From: JALHST01 sp038316335
Lineage (GTDB): Bacteria; Bacteroidota; Bacteroidia; Flavobacteriales; Flavobacteriaceae
Length of the DNA stretch: 58,141 bases
Assembly: GCA_038316335.1 (NCBI GenBank)
Contig: JBBQAM010000024.1
Coordinates: forward strand, 1-58,141
Direction of reading: 5' to 3'
Each line of letters opens with the position of its first letter. The first letter of the stretch is position 1. The notes under the pieces were generated by a model. That model was given only the letters and a program-made list of their open reading frames with translations, was not told the DNA's origin and made no database searches. Of this stretch, positions 7,424-15,845 are shown one piece after another. Position numbers and translations under genes: made by a program.

Positions 7424-10400
7424 TTATTGACCGATAACAGGGGCCACAATCGCACTGCCACCTGCCTGTGTCAAAACTGAATTCACTTTCGGCAAATCTT
7501 GTTCGATGATTCCTTTCAAATCGGCCAATTGTTTTTCGAGATCGGCCGATAATTCCTTAAACACCAAATAGGCACCGTCGGTCGGCTTTGCATCCCCATC
7601 TTCGAGGCTGCTCCGCAAAGATGCCAAACGATTATTAAGTTTTATCGGAAAATTTAAGGGATCTTGACCCGATTGGTTCTTGACCTGATACAATTCTTCT
7701 TCGATTACGGTCATTTTATCAAGAAACGGGCGCATGGTTCCCTTGAATTCTGCATCACTTATTTTTTCCTGATTGGCAGTGATATCCTTCCGGATCTCGC
7801 GTATGGCGATAACCGCCTCGTTCGCGGCGCTCGTCTTTTTCACGATCTTTTGGGCCAACTCAAATTGTTCTTGCAAGTCTGCTGCGCTAATCCCTTTCAG
7901 GTTCGGATTCATTTGAATCGCAAAAGAATACGTCTGATCGTAGTCCTTGGTTTTCATTCGAACCTTATAATTTCCAAGGGGTGCTTTGGGCCCTCTTTGT
8001 GGCGCCCCACCCCAGATGATCATCCCCTCGAAATCGGTGGCCCCTGGGTATCGCATATCCCATTTGAAAACGTTGATGCCCTTTGCGGTAGTTGGTTTTG
8101 AAGAGCCGCCTTTTTTCCAATAGGGCAGGTCGGGATCGACTTCATATTTAGGCTTACTTCCGGTAAATGTGTTGATCAAATGGTCATTCCCATCCAATAT
8201 TTCAAAAGTAATCGTATCCTGTTGTTCCTTTAAATAATATTGAATGGTTGCATCGCCAAGGCCACGAATCGGGTCGGCTGGTTTGAAAAGCACCCCCGAT
8301 TGATCCTTCATGGCATCGACATATTGTCGCAGGGGCGCGATATCATCCAAGATCCAAAATCCACGGCCGTGTGAACCCACAACTACATCATTGTCTTTTA
8401 CGACCAGGTCCCGAATGGGGGTATCTGGCAACTTTAATTGCAGACTTTGCCAGTATTCACCATCGTTCATAGAAAAATAAACGCCATGCTCGGTTGCCAA
8501 AAACAAGAGGCCCTGTCGCTCGGGATCTTCGCGGATGGCCCTGGCAAAATGGCCTTTCGGAATGCCATTTATGATTTTAGTCCAGCTTTTACCATAATCG
8601 GTGGTCTTAAATACATAGGGTTCGCGATCATCTACTTGATATCGGTTGGCGGCCACGAATAAGGTTCCGGGGCGATGTTTTGATTCATCGATTATGCTCA
8701 CCCGTGAAAATTTCGGAAGCTCTTTTGGGGTGATATCGGTCCAATTTTTACCTCCATCCCGGGTAATATGAATTTTTCCATCATCTGAACCCGCCCAAAT
8801 CGTATTGATATCGTGATAGGAAGGTGCCAAGGCGAACACGGTCGCATAAATTTCTGGGCCATTCATATCCATAGTAATAACCCCACCTGTTTTTCCAAGG
8901 GTTTCTGGATCGGCATACGTGAGATCGGGACTGATTTTTTCCCAGGTCTGACCATCGTTGGTAGTTTTCCATACATGTTGCGAACAGGTATACATAACTT
9001 GTGGATCTTGGGGGGCGAACATGATCGGAAAGGTCCATTGCCATCGCTCAGGCAAGGCGCTTGCGGGTTCGCCGGAAAAGAATCTCGGGTATACTTGAAT
9101 ATCGCGGGACTGCCCATTACTTCGATCATATCTCGTTAAAAGGGCTCCTTGGCTTCCTGCATAAAATAGGTCCTTGTTAACGGGGTGTTGGGTTATCCAC
9201 CCACTTTCACCACCGCCCACTTCGTAATACCAACCATGATTGGGTCCTCCTGCCTGCATATGTTGCCAATCATCACTGGGGATGGCCAAGGTACTATTAT
9301 CTTGTTGTGCACCTGCTACGTGATAGGGAACATCGTTCGTTGTCATTACATGATAGAGTTGTGCGGTGATATAATCCTGTTCCGTCCAGCTTTTTCCTCC
9401 ATTTACACTCACATTGGCGCCACCATCATTTGAGTTTATCATTCGATCGGGATTATTCGGATCGATCCACAGATCATGATTATCGCCGTGCGGTACATTG
9501 ATAGTCGTGCCAAAGGTCTTGCCACCATCGGTCGATTTGTAGAAGCCTGTATTCAAACAATAAACGGTCTCCTTGTCCATAGGATCGGCATAAATTCGAG
9601 AATAATAAAAAGCGCGCTGGCGTAATTTGCGTTCCTCGTTAGTGCGTTCCCATGTTTTTCCTGCATCGTCCGAGCGAAAGACACCACCTTCGTTCGCTTC
9701 GACGATGGCCCATACACGATTGGAATCGGCAGGGGATACCGTAACCCCTATTTTTCCGATAGGTCCTGTTGGCATTCCTGGATTGTTAGTGAGATCCGTC
9801 CACGTGTCCCCGCCATCGATCGACTTCCACAATTTGCAGTCGGGACCACCACCCCACATTTTCCAAGCCTTTCGATATACTTGCCAAGTACTTGCATACA
9901 GGACCTTTGGATTATTTCGGTCAATAATCAGATCCACCGCTCCTGCTTTATTGCTTACATACAATACTTTCTCCCAAGTAGTACCGCCATCCTTACTCCT
10001 AAAGACCCCACGTTCCTCATTTTCCCCATACGGATGGCCCAATGCAGCTACATATACAATATCAGGATTTGTCGGATGAACTCGTATTCGGGCGATGGCC
10101 TGGGTTTCAGACAATCCGAGATGTCTCCAGGTTTTACCGCCATCCTTGGTTTTATAGACGCCATCACCTTGGGTGATGCTTCCCCGCAATTCAGTCTCTC
10201 CCATGCCGATATAGACAATATCGGGATTGGTCTCGGCTACGGCGACCGCTCCAACCGAAGAACTTGTAATTTGACCATCGGTCACTGGGGCCCATTCATT
10301 GCCGCCGTCGGTTGTTTTCCAAAGTCCGCCACCTGTCGCCCCGAAATAATACTCCAAAGGCCTTCCCGGACTTCCTGTGGCCCCTAATGAACGACCCCCA

Positions 10401-10558
10401 CGGTACGGTCCGATATTACGCCATTCCAATCCTTCATAAAAGGATTTATCAATGGTCTGTGGTTTCTGATTTTGAGTCGATGATTTTTTTTGAGCCATGA
10501 TGCCTGTCGAAAGGCATATAGAAAGGATACATAAAATTATAAGACGTTGTTTGAGCAT
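7424..10558 (-). CDS. Large secreted BNR/Asp-box beta-propeller protein
   Basis: A 1044-residue exported protein with a signal peptide (residues 1-22, ending near IMAQ). It has about eleven Asp-box turns of the form S/T-x-D-x-G-x-T-W, such as KTTDGGNEW, RSKDGGTTW, KSIDGGDTW, RSDDAGKTW and ITRDGGKNW, spread over residues 75-680. These build one or two sortilin/VPS10-like or YVTN-type propellers. The C-terminal 300 residues form a separate region with beta strands (WKKGGSSKPTTAKGINVFKWDM) and then helices. Such proteins are common in Bacteroidota and often annotated as glycosyl hydrolases, but no catalytic residue set is evident, so binding or peptidase-accessory roles are equally possible. There is no T9SS C-terminal sorting domain. 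It probably shares a transcript with the upstream haem protein, 50 bases away. Confidence 0.88.
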   Translation of the reverse strand: MLKQRLIILCILSICLSTGIMAQKKSSTQNQKPQTIDKSFYEGLEWRNIGPYRGGRSLGATGSPGRPLEYYFGATGGGLWKTTDGGNEWAPVTDGQITSSSVGAVAVAETNPDIVYIGMGETELRGSITQGDGVYKTKDGGKTWRHLGLSETQAIARIRVHPTNPDIVYVAALGHPYGENEERGVFRSKDGGTTWEKVLYVSNKAGAVDLIIDRNNPKVLYASTWQVYRKAWKMWGGGPDCKLWKSIDGGDTWTDLTNNPGMPTGPIGKIGVTVSPADSNRVWAIVEANEGGVFRSDDAGKTWERTNEERKLRQRAFYYSRIYADPMDKETVYCLNTGFYKSTDGGKTFGTTINVPHGDNHDLWIDPNNPDRMINSNDGGANVSVNGGKSWTEQDYITAQLYHVMTTNDVPYHVAGAQQDNSTLAIPSDDWQHMQAGGPNHGWYYEVGGGESGWITQHPVNKDLFYAGSQGALLTRYDRSNGQSRDIQVYPRFFSGEPASALPERWQWTFPIMFAPQDPQVMYTCSQHVWKTTNDGQTWEKISPDLTYADPETLGKTGGVITMDMNGPEIYATVFALAPSYHDINTIWAGSDDGKIHITRDGGKNWTDITPKELPKFSRVSIIDESKHRPGTLFVAANRYQVDDREPYVFKTTDYGKSWTKIINGIPKGHFARAIREDPERQGLLFLATEHGVYFSMNDGEYWQSLQLKLPDTPIRDLVVKDNDVVVGSHGRGFWILDDIAPLRQYVDAMKDQSGVLFKPADPIRGLGDATIQYYLKEQQDTITFEILDGNDHLINTFTGSKPKYEVDPDLPYWKKGGSSKPTTAKGINVFKWDMRYPGATDFEGMIIWGGAPQRGPKAPLGNYKVRMKTKDYDQTYSFAIQMNPNLKGISAADLQEQFELAQKIVKKTSAANEAVIAIREIRKDITANQEKISDAEFKGTMRPFLDKMTVIEEELYQVKNQSGQDPLNFPIKLNNRLASLRSSLEDGDAKPTDGAYLVFKELSADLEKQLADLKGIIEQDLPKVNSVLTQAGGSAIVAPVIGQ

Positions 10559-10608
10559 GCGTTATTTTAATTAAGTATTGGTCAATGATTTTTAGATAAT
10601 TTCTTGAA

Positions 10609-13248
10609 TTATTTTCCAGTATAGATGGCATTATTCGCATCCCCTCCAGCTTGTACATATGCAAAAAGATCCAGGATTTCTTGTTCGTTCAAGCGATTAA
10701 GAAGTCCGGGAGGCATTGGGGAAATTGGTGATAATTCACGTTTTACCACATCACTTTTGGCCAATTCGATCGTATAGGCTTCATTAAAGGGATTGGGCAT
10801 TAGGGTAATTTTATCTTCCCCCTCTGATTTGATCCGTCCAGCAAATTTGTTGCCATCCTTCATGCTGAACAGGGTATTGGCATATTGGTCCGAGATTTCG
10901 TCATTCGGGCTGTAGATAGCGAATAATAGGTCGTAGGCACCGAATTTGGCATGTGCCTGAGTAAGGTCAGGTCCCGCAGCGCCACCTTCCCCGCGCATTC
11001 TATGACATAAGACGCACATACCGGCCTTATAGGCTCTTTCACCATCGGCGAACGTACCATTGTAATCATCTAGGCCACCCCAGGCAAGATTGCTCAAATC
11101 TGAAATAGCATACTGACTACCAGGCCCAATGGGTTGTGGAATATCAGCCAAGGCCTCTGCAGGCGAGTACACGCCTGATATTTCTTGATAATGTTCTTTA
11201 TCGGCATCAGGAACATGGGTCATGGCCTCTTGCCGTACGTTTTCCATATAGGCCTTAAAACTCATCCCGCCCTTTGCACCCAGTACATCATAGAACCAGC
11301 TAAAATATTTTTTGCGAAGTTCCTTGTTCCATCCATCCTCGGCGTGGCTTAATAATAGCCCATAATAAATCGCCTCGCTTGGTGGCATTTTTGCAATTAC
11401 ATCACGAATGAGCGGCCCATATTGCTCGCTTCGCAGGGTGGTCTCCTCGGAAAGCATTTGGACCCCTTCGGAAACTGTTTTTTCTAAGGTGTTCTTTTCC
11501 AAGAGTGCCACTAGGTCTTTTGTGATACCATCGGCTTTAAGAAAAAGAAGGAGTTGCGCCAATTCCTTGGTAACGGCGCTACTGTTGTTCGGGAAAAATG
11601 GTTTGAGTTTCTGGATCGTCATTTTTCGATGCGGTGCATCAGGTGCTCCCATTCTTATAAATAACAGCTCATACGTTCTAAGTAGGTCTATTTTTTGTTG
11701 GTCGGTTATTTGGTCGAACTTGACGGAATTGAGTTTTTCAAGAAGTTTTCCTTGAAGGCTTTTATCTCCTTGGTGGGCCAATGCAATACCGGCTTCAATG
11801 ATCTTGATGTCGTTTGATTCCTCGAAAAGGCGTGTTTGCCACTGATCGACAGGTTGGTGTTCCAGTGCGACTCGGGCTGCATACCGAATATATCTGTCAG
11901 CATTGTTCAAATTTTCCCAGGCCAAGGGAATGGCCTCGACCGATTGCGCTACATGGTACTTTTCTAGGCTTTGTCGCAGTTTTCTTTGTGCTGCCGCTTC
12001 CTCGTTCACCGCAATTACGTCTTTTGTGTCTTCCGACCCACGATAACTTAGGCGATAGACGTGTGAATCGAGTCCACGTCCCCCAGTGGCAAAATATAGG
12101 TTTCCATCAGAACCTGCGACCATATCGGTCAAGGGTAGGGGGGTACCTGATAAGAATTCTTCACGCTCCCCGGTATAACTACTGCCGTTGGCCTTTAAAT
12201 CAACGAAATATACGGTGCCAAAACTCCAATCCATTACAAGGAGGCCGTTTCTATATTTAGAGGGGAAATTCAATTTTGCCCCAGAAAGTACGGCGGTTGG
12301 TGATCCTTGTGCCATATTTTTGACTGCGGGAAGATTGTCGGGATAATAGGCCGGCCATTTACCCGATCCGGTGCGCCAGCCGTATTCGCTGCCGCTTGTC
12401 ACATGACAAATTCGTGTAGGACGGTACCAAGGCATACCGATATCCCACTCCATATCGGCATCGTAGGCAAAGAGTTCGCCATCTTGATTAAAAGCCATGT
12501 CGAAGGGGTTGCGATAGCCCGCGGAAATAATTTGCCAATTCGATCCATCTGGGGTGAATTTGGCGATCCAACCTCCAGGTGCCTTGATGTCATTGGCATG
12601 GCCCCGCGCATCTAAATAGGGTTTAAAAAGATTATCTTCACCCCAATTGGTCGGCAATCTGCTATTCTGTAGCAATGATTCAGGAATGAGTGTGTGGTTT
12701 CCGGCGATAAAATAAAGGTCTTGTCCATCAGGTGATAGTACAAAACTATGTGGACCATGTTCCCCTTCCCCTTGCAGTTTTAAGAGCATTTCCATTTTGT
12801 CAAGTTTACCATCTGCATTGGTATCGGTCAATTTGTATACGCCGCTTCCATTTTCTTGTTCATCGGGCACATCGTCATCCCACCGTTTGTTCACGGCAAC
12901 ATAAAGTGCATCATGTGCCCAAAGAAGTCCATGTGCCTCCCCGATTTGCAGCGCTACACTATCTACTTCGGAGGGATCGATGGTTTCCCCTTCTGCAGGG
13001 GCCTTGAACGTGTAAATCTTACCACGTTGATCACAGGCGTAGAAACGGTCGTTCGGATCTTCGGTCATGGCGACCCAAGAGCCTTGGCCATGGGCACTTT
13101 GATGGTACAGGTCTTCAAGTTGAAAATTTTTCGGGAGGTTAAACGCAATATCAGCGGATTCTTCGGGCGCTGGATTTTTCTCTTTCTTACACGAAGTAGC
13201 TAGGGTGAAGGCGGTGATGAAAATGGCCAGGACAGTGAATTTTTTCAT
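10609..13248 (-). CDS. c-type haem lipoprotein with NHL-like propeller (PVC-type)
   Basis: An 879-residue exported protein. A lipobox (LATSC, cysteine about residue 20) after a short signal predicts a lipoprotein. Residues about 40-420 form a soluble-quinoprotein/NHL-type propeller (MTEDPNDRFYACDQRGKIYTF, GYRNPFDMAFNQDGELF, GSEYGWRTG). The middle is helical and HEAT-like. Near residue 744 a single CVLCH haem-attachment motif begins a cytochrome c domain that continues to AYVQAGGD at the end. This order matches the family called PVC-type haem-binding CxxCH protein, presumed to take part in periplasmic oxidation of sugars or alcohols. The substrate is unknown. It has its own promoter and probably co-transcribes the propeller gene. 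Confidence 0.85.
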   Translation of the reverse strand: MKKFTVLAIFITAFTLATSCKKEKNPAPEESADIAFNLPKNFQLEDLYHQSAHGQGSWVAMTEDPNDRFYACDQRGKIYTFKAPAEGETIDPSEVDSVALQIGEAHGLLWAHDALYVAVNKRWDDDVPDEQENGSGVYKLTDTNADGKLDKMEMLLKLQGEGEHGPHSFVLSPDGQDLYFIAGNHTLIPESLLQNSRLPTNWGEDNLFKPYLDARGHANDIKAPGGWIAKFTPDGSNWQIISAGYRNPFDMAFNQDGELFAYDADMEWDIGMPWYRPTRICHVTSGSEYGWRTGSGKWPAYYPDNLPAVKNMAQGSPTAVLSGAKLNFPSKYRNGLLVMDWSFGTVYFVDLKANGSSYTGEREEFLSGTPLPLTDMVAGSDGNLYFATGGRGLDSHVYRLSYRGSEDTKDVIAVNEEAAAQRKLRQSLEKYHVAQSVEAIPLAWENLNNADRYIRYAARVALEHQPVDQWQTRLFEESNDIKIIEAGIALAHQGDKSLQGKLLEKLNSVKFDQITDQQKIDLLRTYELLFIRMGAPDAPHRKMTIQKLKPFFPNNSSAVTKELAQLLLFLKADGITKDLVALLEKNTLEKTVSEGVQMLSEETTLRSEQYGPLIRDVIAKMPPSEAIYYGLLLSHAEDGWNKELRKKYFSWFYDVLGAKGGMSFKAYMENVRQEAMTHVPDADKEHYQEISGVYSPAEALADIPQPIGPGSQYAISDLSNLAWGGLDDYNGTFADGERAYKAGMCVLCHRMRGEGGAAGPDLTQAHAKFGAYDLLFAIYSPNDEISDQYANTLFSMKDGNKFAGRIKSEGEDKITLMPNPFNEAYTIELAKSDVVKRELSPISPMPPGLLNRLNEQEILDLFAYVQAGGDANNAIYTGK

Positions 13249-13272
13249 GGGATTTTGATAGGTTGATTGCTC

Positions 13273-13302
13273 TAAAGATACTAAAAAGAGGTCTTTATCA
13301 AA
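13273..13302 (-). promoter_or_regulatory. Promoter of the haem lipoprotein gene
   Basis: On the minus strand TTTG (13299-13302) and TATCTTTA (13273-13280) are separated by 18 bases, fitting the Bacteroidota -33/-7 arrangement with one mismatch in the -7 box. The -33 box overlaps the stop codon of the VOC gene upstream. The ATG is 25 bases downstream. Confidence 0.5.
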
Positions 13303-13795
13303 GCAAGCTCAACAAATTATGTAAATCCAAGGGCTTGGTAAACATTTCAAGGGAACCTTCCGAATTTTTTGGCCATTCAACCATGGGTCTGTCCCAATAA
13401 AGTTCTACGCCATTTTTATCTGGATCCTCTAAATAGAGGGCTTCTGAAACGCCATGGTCTGCAGCCCCGGTAAGCGGGTACCCTGCATTTAAAAGGCGCT
13501 GACAAATTTGTGCTAAGGCTTTACGATCAGGATAAAGGATTGCTGTATGAAAGAGTCCAGGCAGGTTCGTAGGCGCCGGTTGCGCATTTCTACTGTACCA
13601 CACATTCAGCCCGATGTGATGGTGATAGCCACCTGCTGATATGAAGGCGGCATCTTCCCCGTACTTGGTGGTAATATCAAAACCCAGCAAGCCACAGTAA
13701 AAATCGAGCGATCGCTGCAGGTTGGATACCTTTAGATGCACATGGCCGATTCGGGTCTTGGCTGGAATAGAATAGTCTGAAGCGTCTAGGTCCAT
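13298..13795 (-). CDS. VOC-family protein (catechol 2,3-dioxygenase/CatE-like)
   Basis: A 165-residue protein of the vicinal-oxygen-chelate fold. It begins with the typical strand IGHVHLKVSNLQRSLDFYCGLLGFD. Putative metal ligands are the histidine of IGHVHL, the histidine in LFHTAIL and the glutamate in NGVELYWDRP, with HHHIGLNVW in the first module. It resembles the N-terminal half of ring-cleaving dioxygenases such as CatE; the substrate cannot be told. It follows trmL by 46 bases on the same strand and is probably transcribed with it. Confidence 0.85.
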   Translation of the reverse strand: MDLDASDYSIPAKTRIGHVHLKVSNLQRSLDFYCGLLGFDITTKYGEDAAFISAGGYHHHIGLNVWYSRNAQPAPTNLPGLFHTAILYPDRKALAQICQRLLNAGYPLTGAADHGVSEALYLEDPDKNGVELYWDRPMVEWPKNSEGSLEMFTKPLDLHNLLSLL

Positions 13796-13841
13796 AGGTG
13801 CTATTTTGGGTAATTAGGAGGGCTGTCCCGGCTGCGCCAGC

Positions 13842-14294
13842 TTAGTAAAGATATCTCAATCCTTCATAAACTGCAATGGCGACCGCATTCGATAAATTCA
13901 AGCTACGTATATGTTTACTATACAAGGGAATTTTATACAGTTCATTCGAATGGGTTTCAAGAATTGATTTGGGTAAGCCTACAGATTCCTTCCCAAAAAC
14001 TAGAAACATATCGTCCTCATACCGAATAGACCTGTATAGCTTGGTGGCATGGCTCGAAAAGAAGGCCATTTTCTTGTCTTTATGAGCGTTGAAGAAATGC
14101 GCTAGATCGTCATAGACCACGATCGATAGGTGTTTCCAATAGTCGAGGCCTGCTCTTTTTAAACGCGAATCGCTTAATTCAAATCCGAAGGGCTTTATCA
14201 GATGCAGGGTAGATCCGGTAGCTAGGCACAAGCGACCAATATTTCCTGTATTGGTAGGTATTTCAGGCGCTACGAGAACAATATTAAAGGGCAT
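13842..14294 (-). CDS. trmL: tRNA (cytidine(34)-2'-O)-methyltransferase TrmL
   Basis: A 150-residue SPOUT methyltransferase that methylates the 2'-O of the wobble base in tRNA-Leu isoacceptors. The sequence shows the start MPFNIVLVAPEIPTNTGNIGRLCLATG, then LVFGKESVGLP and SLNLSNAVAIAVYEGLR, the segments that form the knotted AdoMet site. Length is normal for TrmL (about 155). The gene begins three bases after the stop of the VF530 gene and probably shares its transcript. Confidence 0.93.
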   Translation of the reverse strand: MPFNIVLVAPEIPTNTGNIGRLCLATGSTLHLIKPFGFELSDSRLKRAGLDYWKHLSIVVYDDLAHFFNAHKDKKMAFFSSHATKLYRSIRYEDDMFLVFGKESVGLPKSILETHSNELYKIPLYSKHIRSLNLSNAVAIAVYEGLRYLY

Positions 14295-14297
14295 GAT

Positions 14298-14528
14298 TCA
14301 TTTCTTGATCGTTTTGAGATACAATTGTTCGACTTTCCTTCGGGCCCAAGGCGTTTTGCGTAAAAAATTCAGGGATGACTTTACGTTTGGATTTTTCTTA
14401 AAACAATTGATATTTACGATCGAAGCCAATTCTTCCCAGGTATATGTTTGGGTTAGAAATTCTAGCATGTCCAATAATTTTACACCATGAAGTGGGTTGT
14501 TGGGCTGTTCAGTATTCGGGGAATTCAT
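14298..14528 (-). CDS. VF530-family (DUF2132) small protein
   Basis: A 76-residue protein matching the VF530 family in full: NPLHGVKLLDMLEFL, WEELASIVNINCF, NPNVKSSLNFLRKTPWARRKVE and LYLKTIKK. The fold is known to be a small helical domain proposed to bind DNA; the biological role is not established. It is the first gene of the VF530-trmL-VOC group. The terminator of rpoD lies about 110 bases upstream of its ATG. Confidence 0.88.
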   Translation of the reverse strand: MNSPNTEQPNNPLHGVKLLDMLEFLTQTYTWEELASIVNINCFKKNPNVKSSLNFLRKTPWARRKVEQLYLKTIKK

Positions 14529-14636
14529 CGTTACATCGTTTTGTGACGGGCTAAGTTCATTTTTCTACCAAGCTACAAGCTACAAAAAACGTAATCAATG
14601 CGCACCTTTTGAAAAGAATATCTTGGCTTGGGGCAT

Positions 14637-14665
14637 AAAAAAACTCCGGTAATCAGCCGGAGTTT
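14637..14665 (-). terminator. Rho-independent terminator after rpoD
   Basis: AAACTCCGG (14641-14649) pairs with CCGGAGTTT (14657-14665) across a seven-base loop. On the minus strand the stem is followed by a run of seven U, so it ends transcription coming from rpoD, whose stop lies about 155 bases upstream. Confidence 0.8.
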
Positions 14666-14818
14666 ATTCATCAATCAAAAAACGAACAGTCATGATAACT
14701 GTTGTTACGTTTCACAAATTACAACTTTTGTTCCAAAATTCCAATTTATGGAATATTTAACATGCAATTTATGTTTGGCGTTTATACTGCGGCCCTGTAC
14801 AAGACAGGATGGCAGGTA

Positions 14819-15682
14819 TTAGCCAAGATAGGTTTTCAATATTTTACTTCGCGAGGTATGTTTTAATCTGCGAATCGCTTTCTCTTTTATTTGACGTACC
14901 CGCTCGCGCGTAAGATCAAAGGTTTCCCCGATTTCTTCAAGGGTCATTGAATGTTGTCCTGCCAAACCAAAATAAAGACGTATCACATCGGCCTCCCTAG
15001 GGGTCAACGTTTCCAAGGCACGTTCGATTTCGGTGCGCAAAGATTCGTGCAACAAAGCCCTATCAGGATTTGGTGATTCACCACTGCGAAGCACGTCATA
15101 CAAATTTGAATCTTCACCGTCGATAAGCGGGGCATCCATAGATACGTGGCGCCCTGAGTTTTTTAAGGATTGTTTTACATCCTCGACCGTCATGTCTAAT
15201 TCTTTCGCAATTTCTTCTGCAGATGGCTGCCGCTCATGTGCTTGTTCTAAAAACGCGAACGTTTTGTTTATTTTATTGATCGATCCAATTTTGTTTAATG
15301 GCAAACGTACAATTCGTGATTGTTCGGCCAAAGCCTGTAAAATCGATTGTCGTATCCACCAAACTGCGTAAGAGATAAATTTAAACCCACGGGTTTCATC
15401 AAAGCGTTGTGCTGCCTTGATCAATCCTAGGTTTCCCTCATTGATCAAATCAGGCAATGTAAGTCCCTGGTTCTGGTATTGCTTGGCGACCGATACCACG
15501 AATCGAAGATTGGCTTTAGTTAGTTTTTCAAGTGCGGCTTGGTCGCCTGCCTTGATACGTTGTGCCAATTCTACTTCTTCATCTGCGGTAATAAGGTCAA
15601 CTTTTCCAATTTCTTGCAAATACTTGTCCAAGGATGCGGTTTCCCTATTGGTAACCTGTTTTGTAATTTTTAGCTGTCTCAT
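14819..15682 (-). CDS. rpoD: Primary RNA polymerase sigma factor RpoD/SigA
   Basis: A 287-residue primary sigma-70 factor. Region 1.2 is seen as SLDKYLQEIGKVDLITADEEVELAQRI. Region 2 follows as NLRFVVSVAKQYQNQGLTLPDLINEGNLGLIKAAQRFDETRGFKFISYAVWWIRQ, region 3 is centred on PSAEEIAKELDMTVEDV, and region 4 has TLEEIGETFDLTRERVRQIKEKAIRRLKH with the -35-reading helix. Region 1.1 and the large non-conserved region of E. coli RpoD are absent, as is normal for Bacteroidota, whose main sigma factor recognises TTTG/TAnnTTTG promoters such as those listed in this window. It is monocistronic, with its own terminator. Confidence 0.97.
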   Translation of the reverse strand: MRQLKITKQVTNRETASLDKYLQEIGKVDLITADEEVELAQRIKAGDQAALEKLTKANLRFVVSVAKQYQNQGLTLPDLINEGNLGLIKAAQRFDETRGFKFISYAVWWIRQSILQALAEQSRIVRLPLNKIGSINKINKTFAFLEQAHERQPSAEEIAKELDMTVEDVKQSLKNSGRHVSMDAPLIDGEDSNLYDVLRSGESPNPDRALLHESLRTEIERALETLTPREADVIRLYFGLAGQHSMTLEEIGETFDLTRERVRQIKEKAIRRLKHTSRSKILKTYLG

Positions 15683-15796
15683 CTAAACGATTTACATTCT
15701 AATTAAGTTCATTGTGCATAAGCTGCATATACTTATACGTAAAAAAGTTGGAAATGTTACAATCGGTCGTGAAAACTTTCTTTTTAGGGGTAGGAC

Positions 15797-15829
15797 AAAA
15801 AAAGACCCCAATGTTGTCATTGGGGTCTT
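15797..15829 (-). terminator. Rho-independent terminator after pnp
   Basis: AAGACCCCAAT (15802-15812) pairs with ATTGGGGTCTT (15819-15829), an 11-base perfect stem with a six-base loop. On the minus strand it is followed by a run of U. It ends the pnp transcript 17 bases after the stop codon. Confidence 0.88.
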
Positions 15830-15845
15830 CCTTAACTAAATATAA

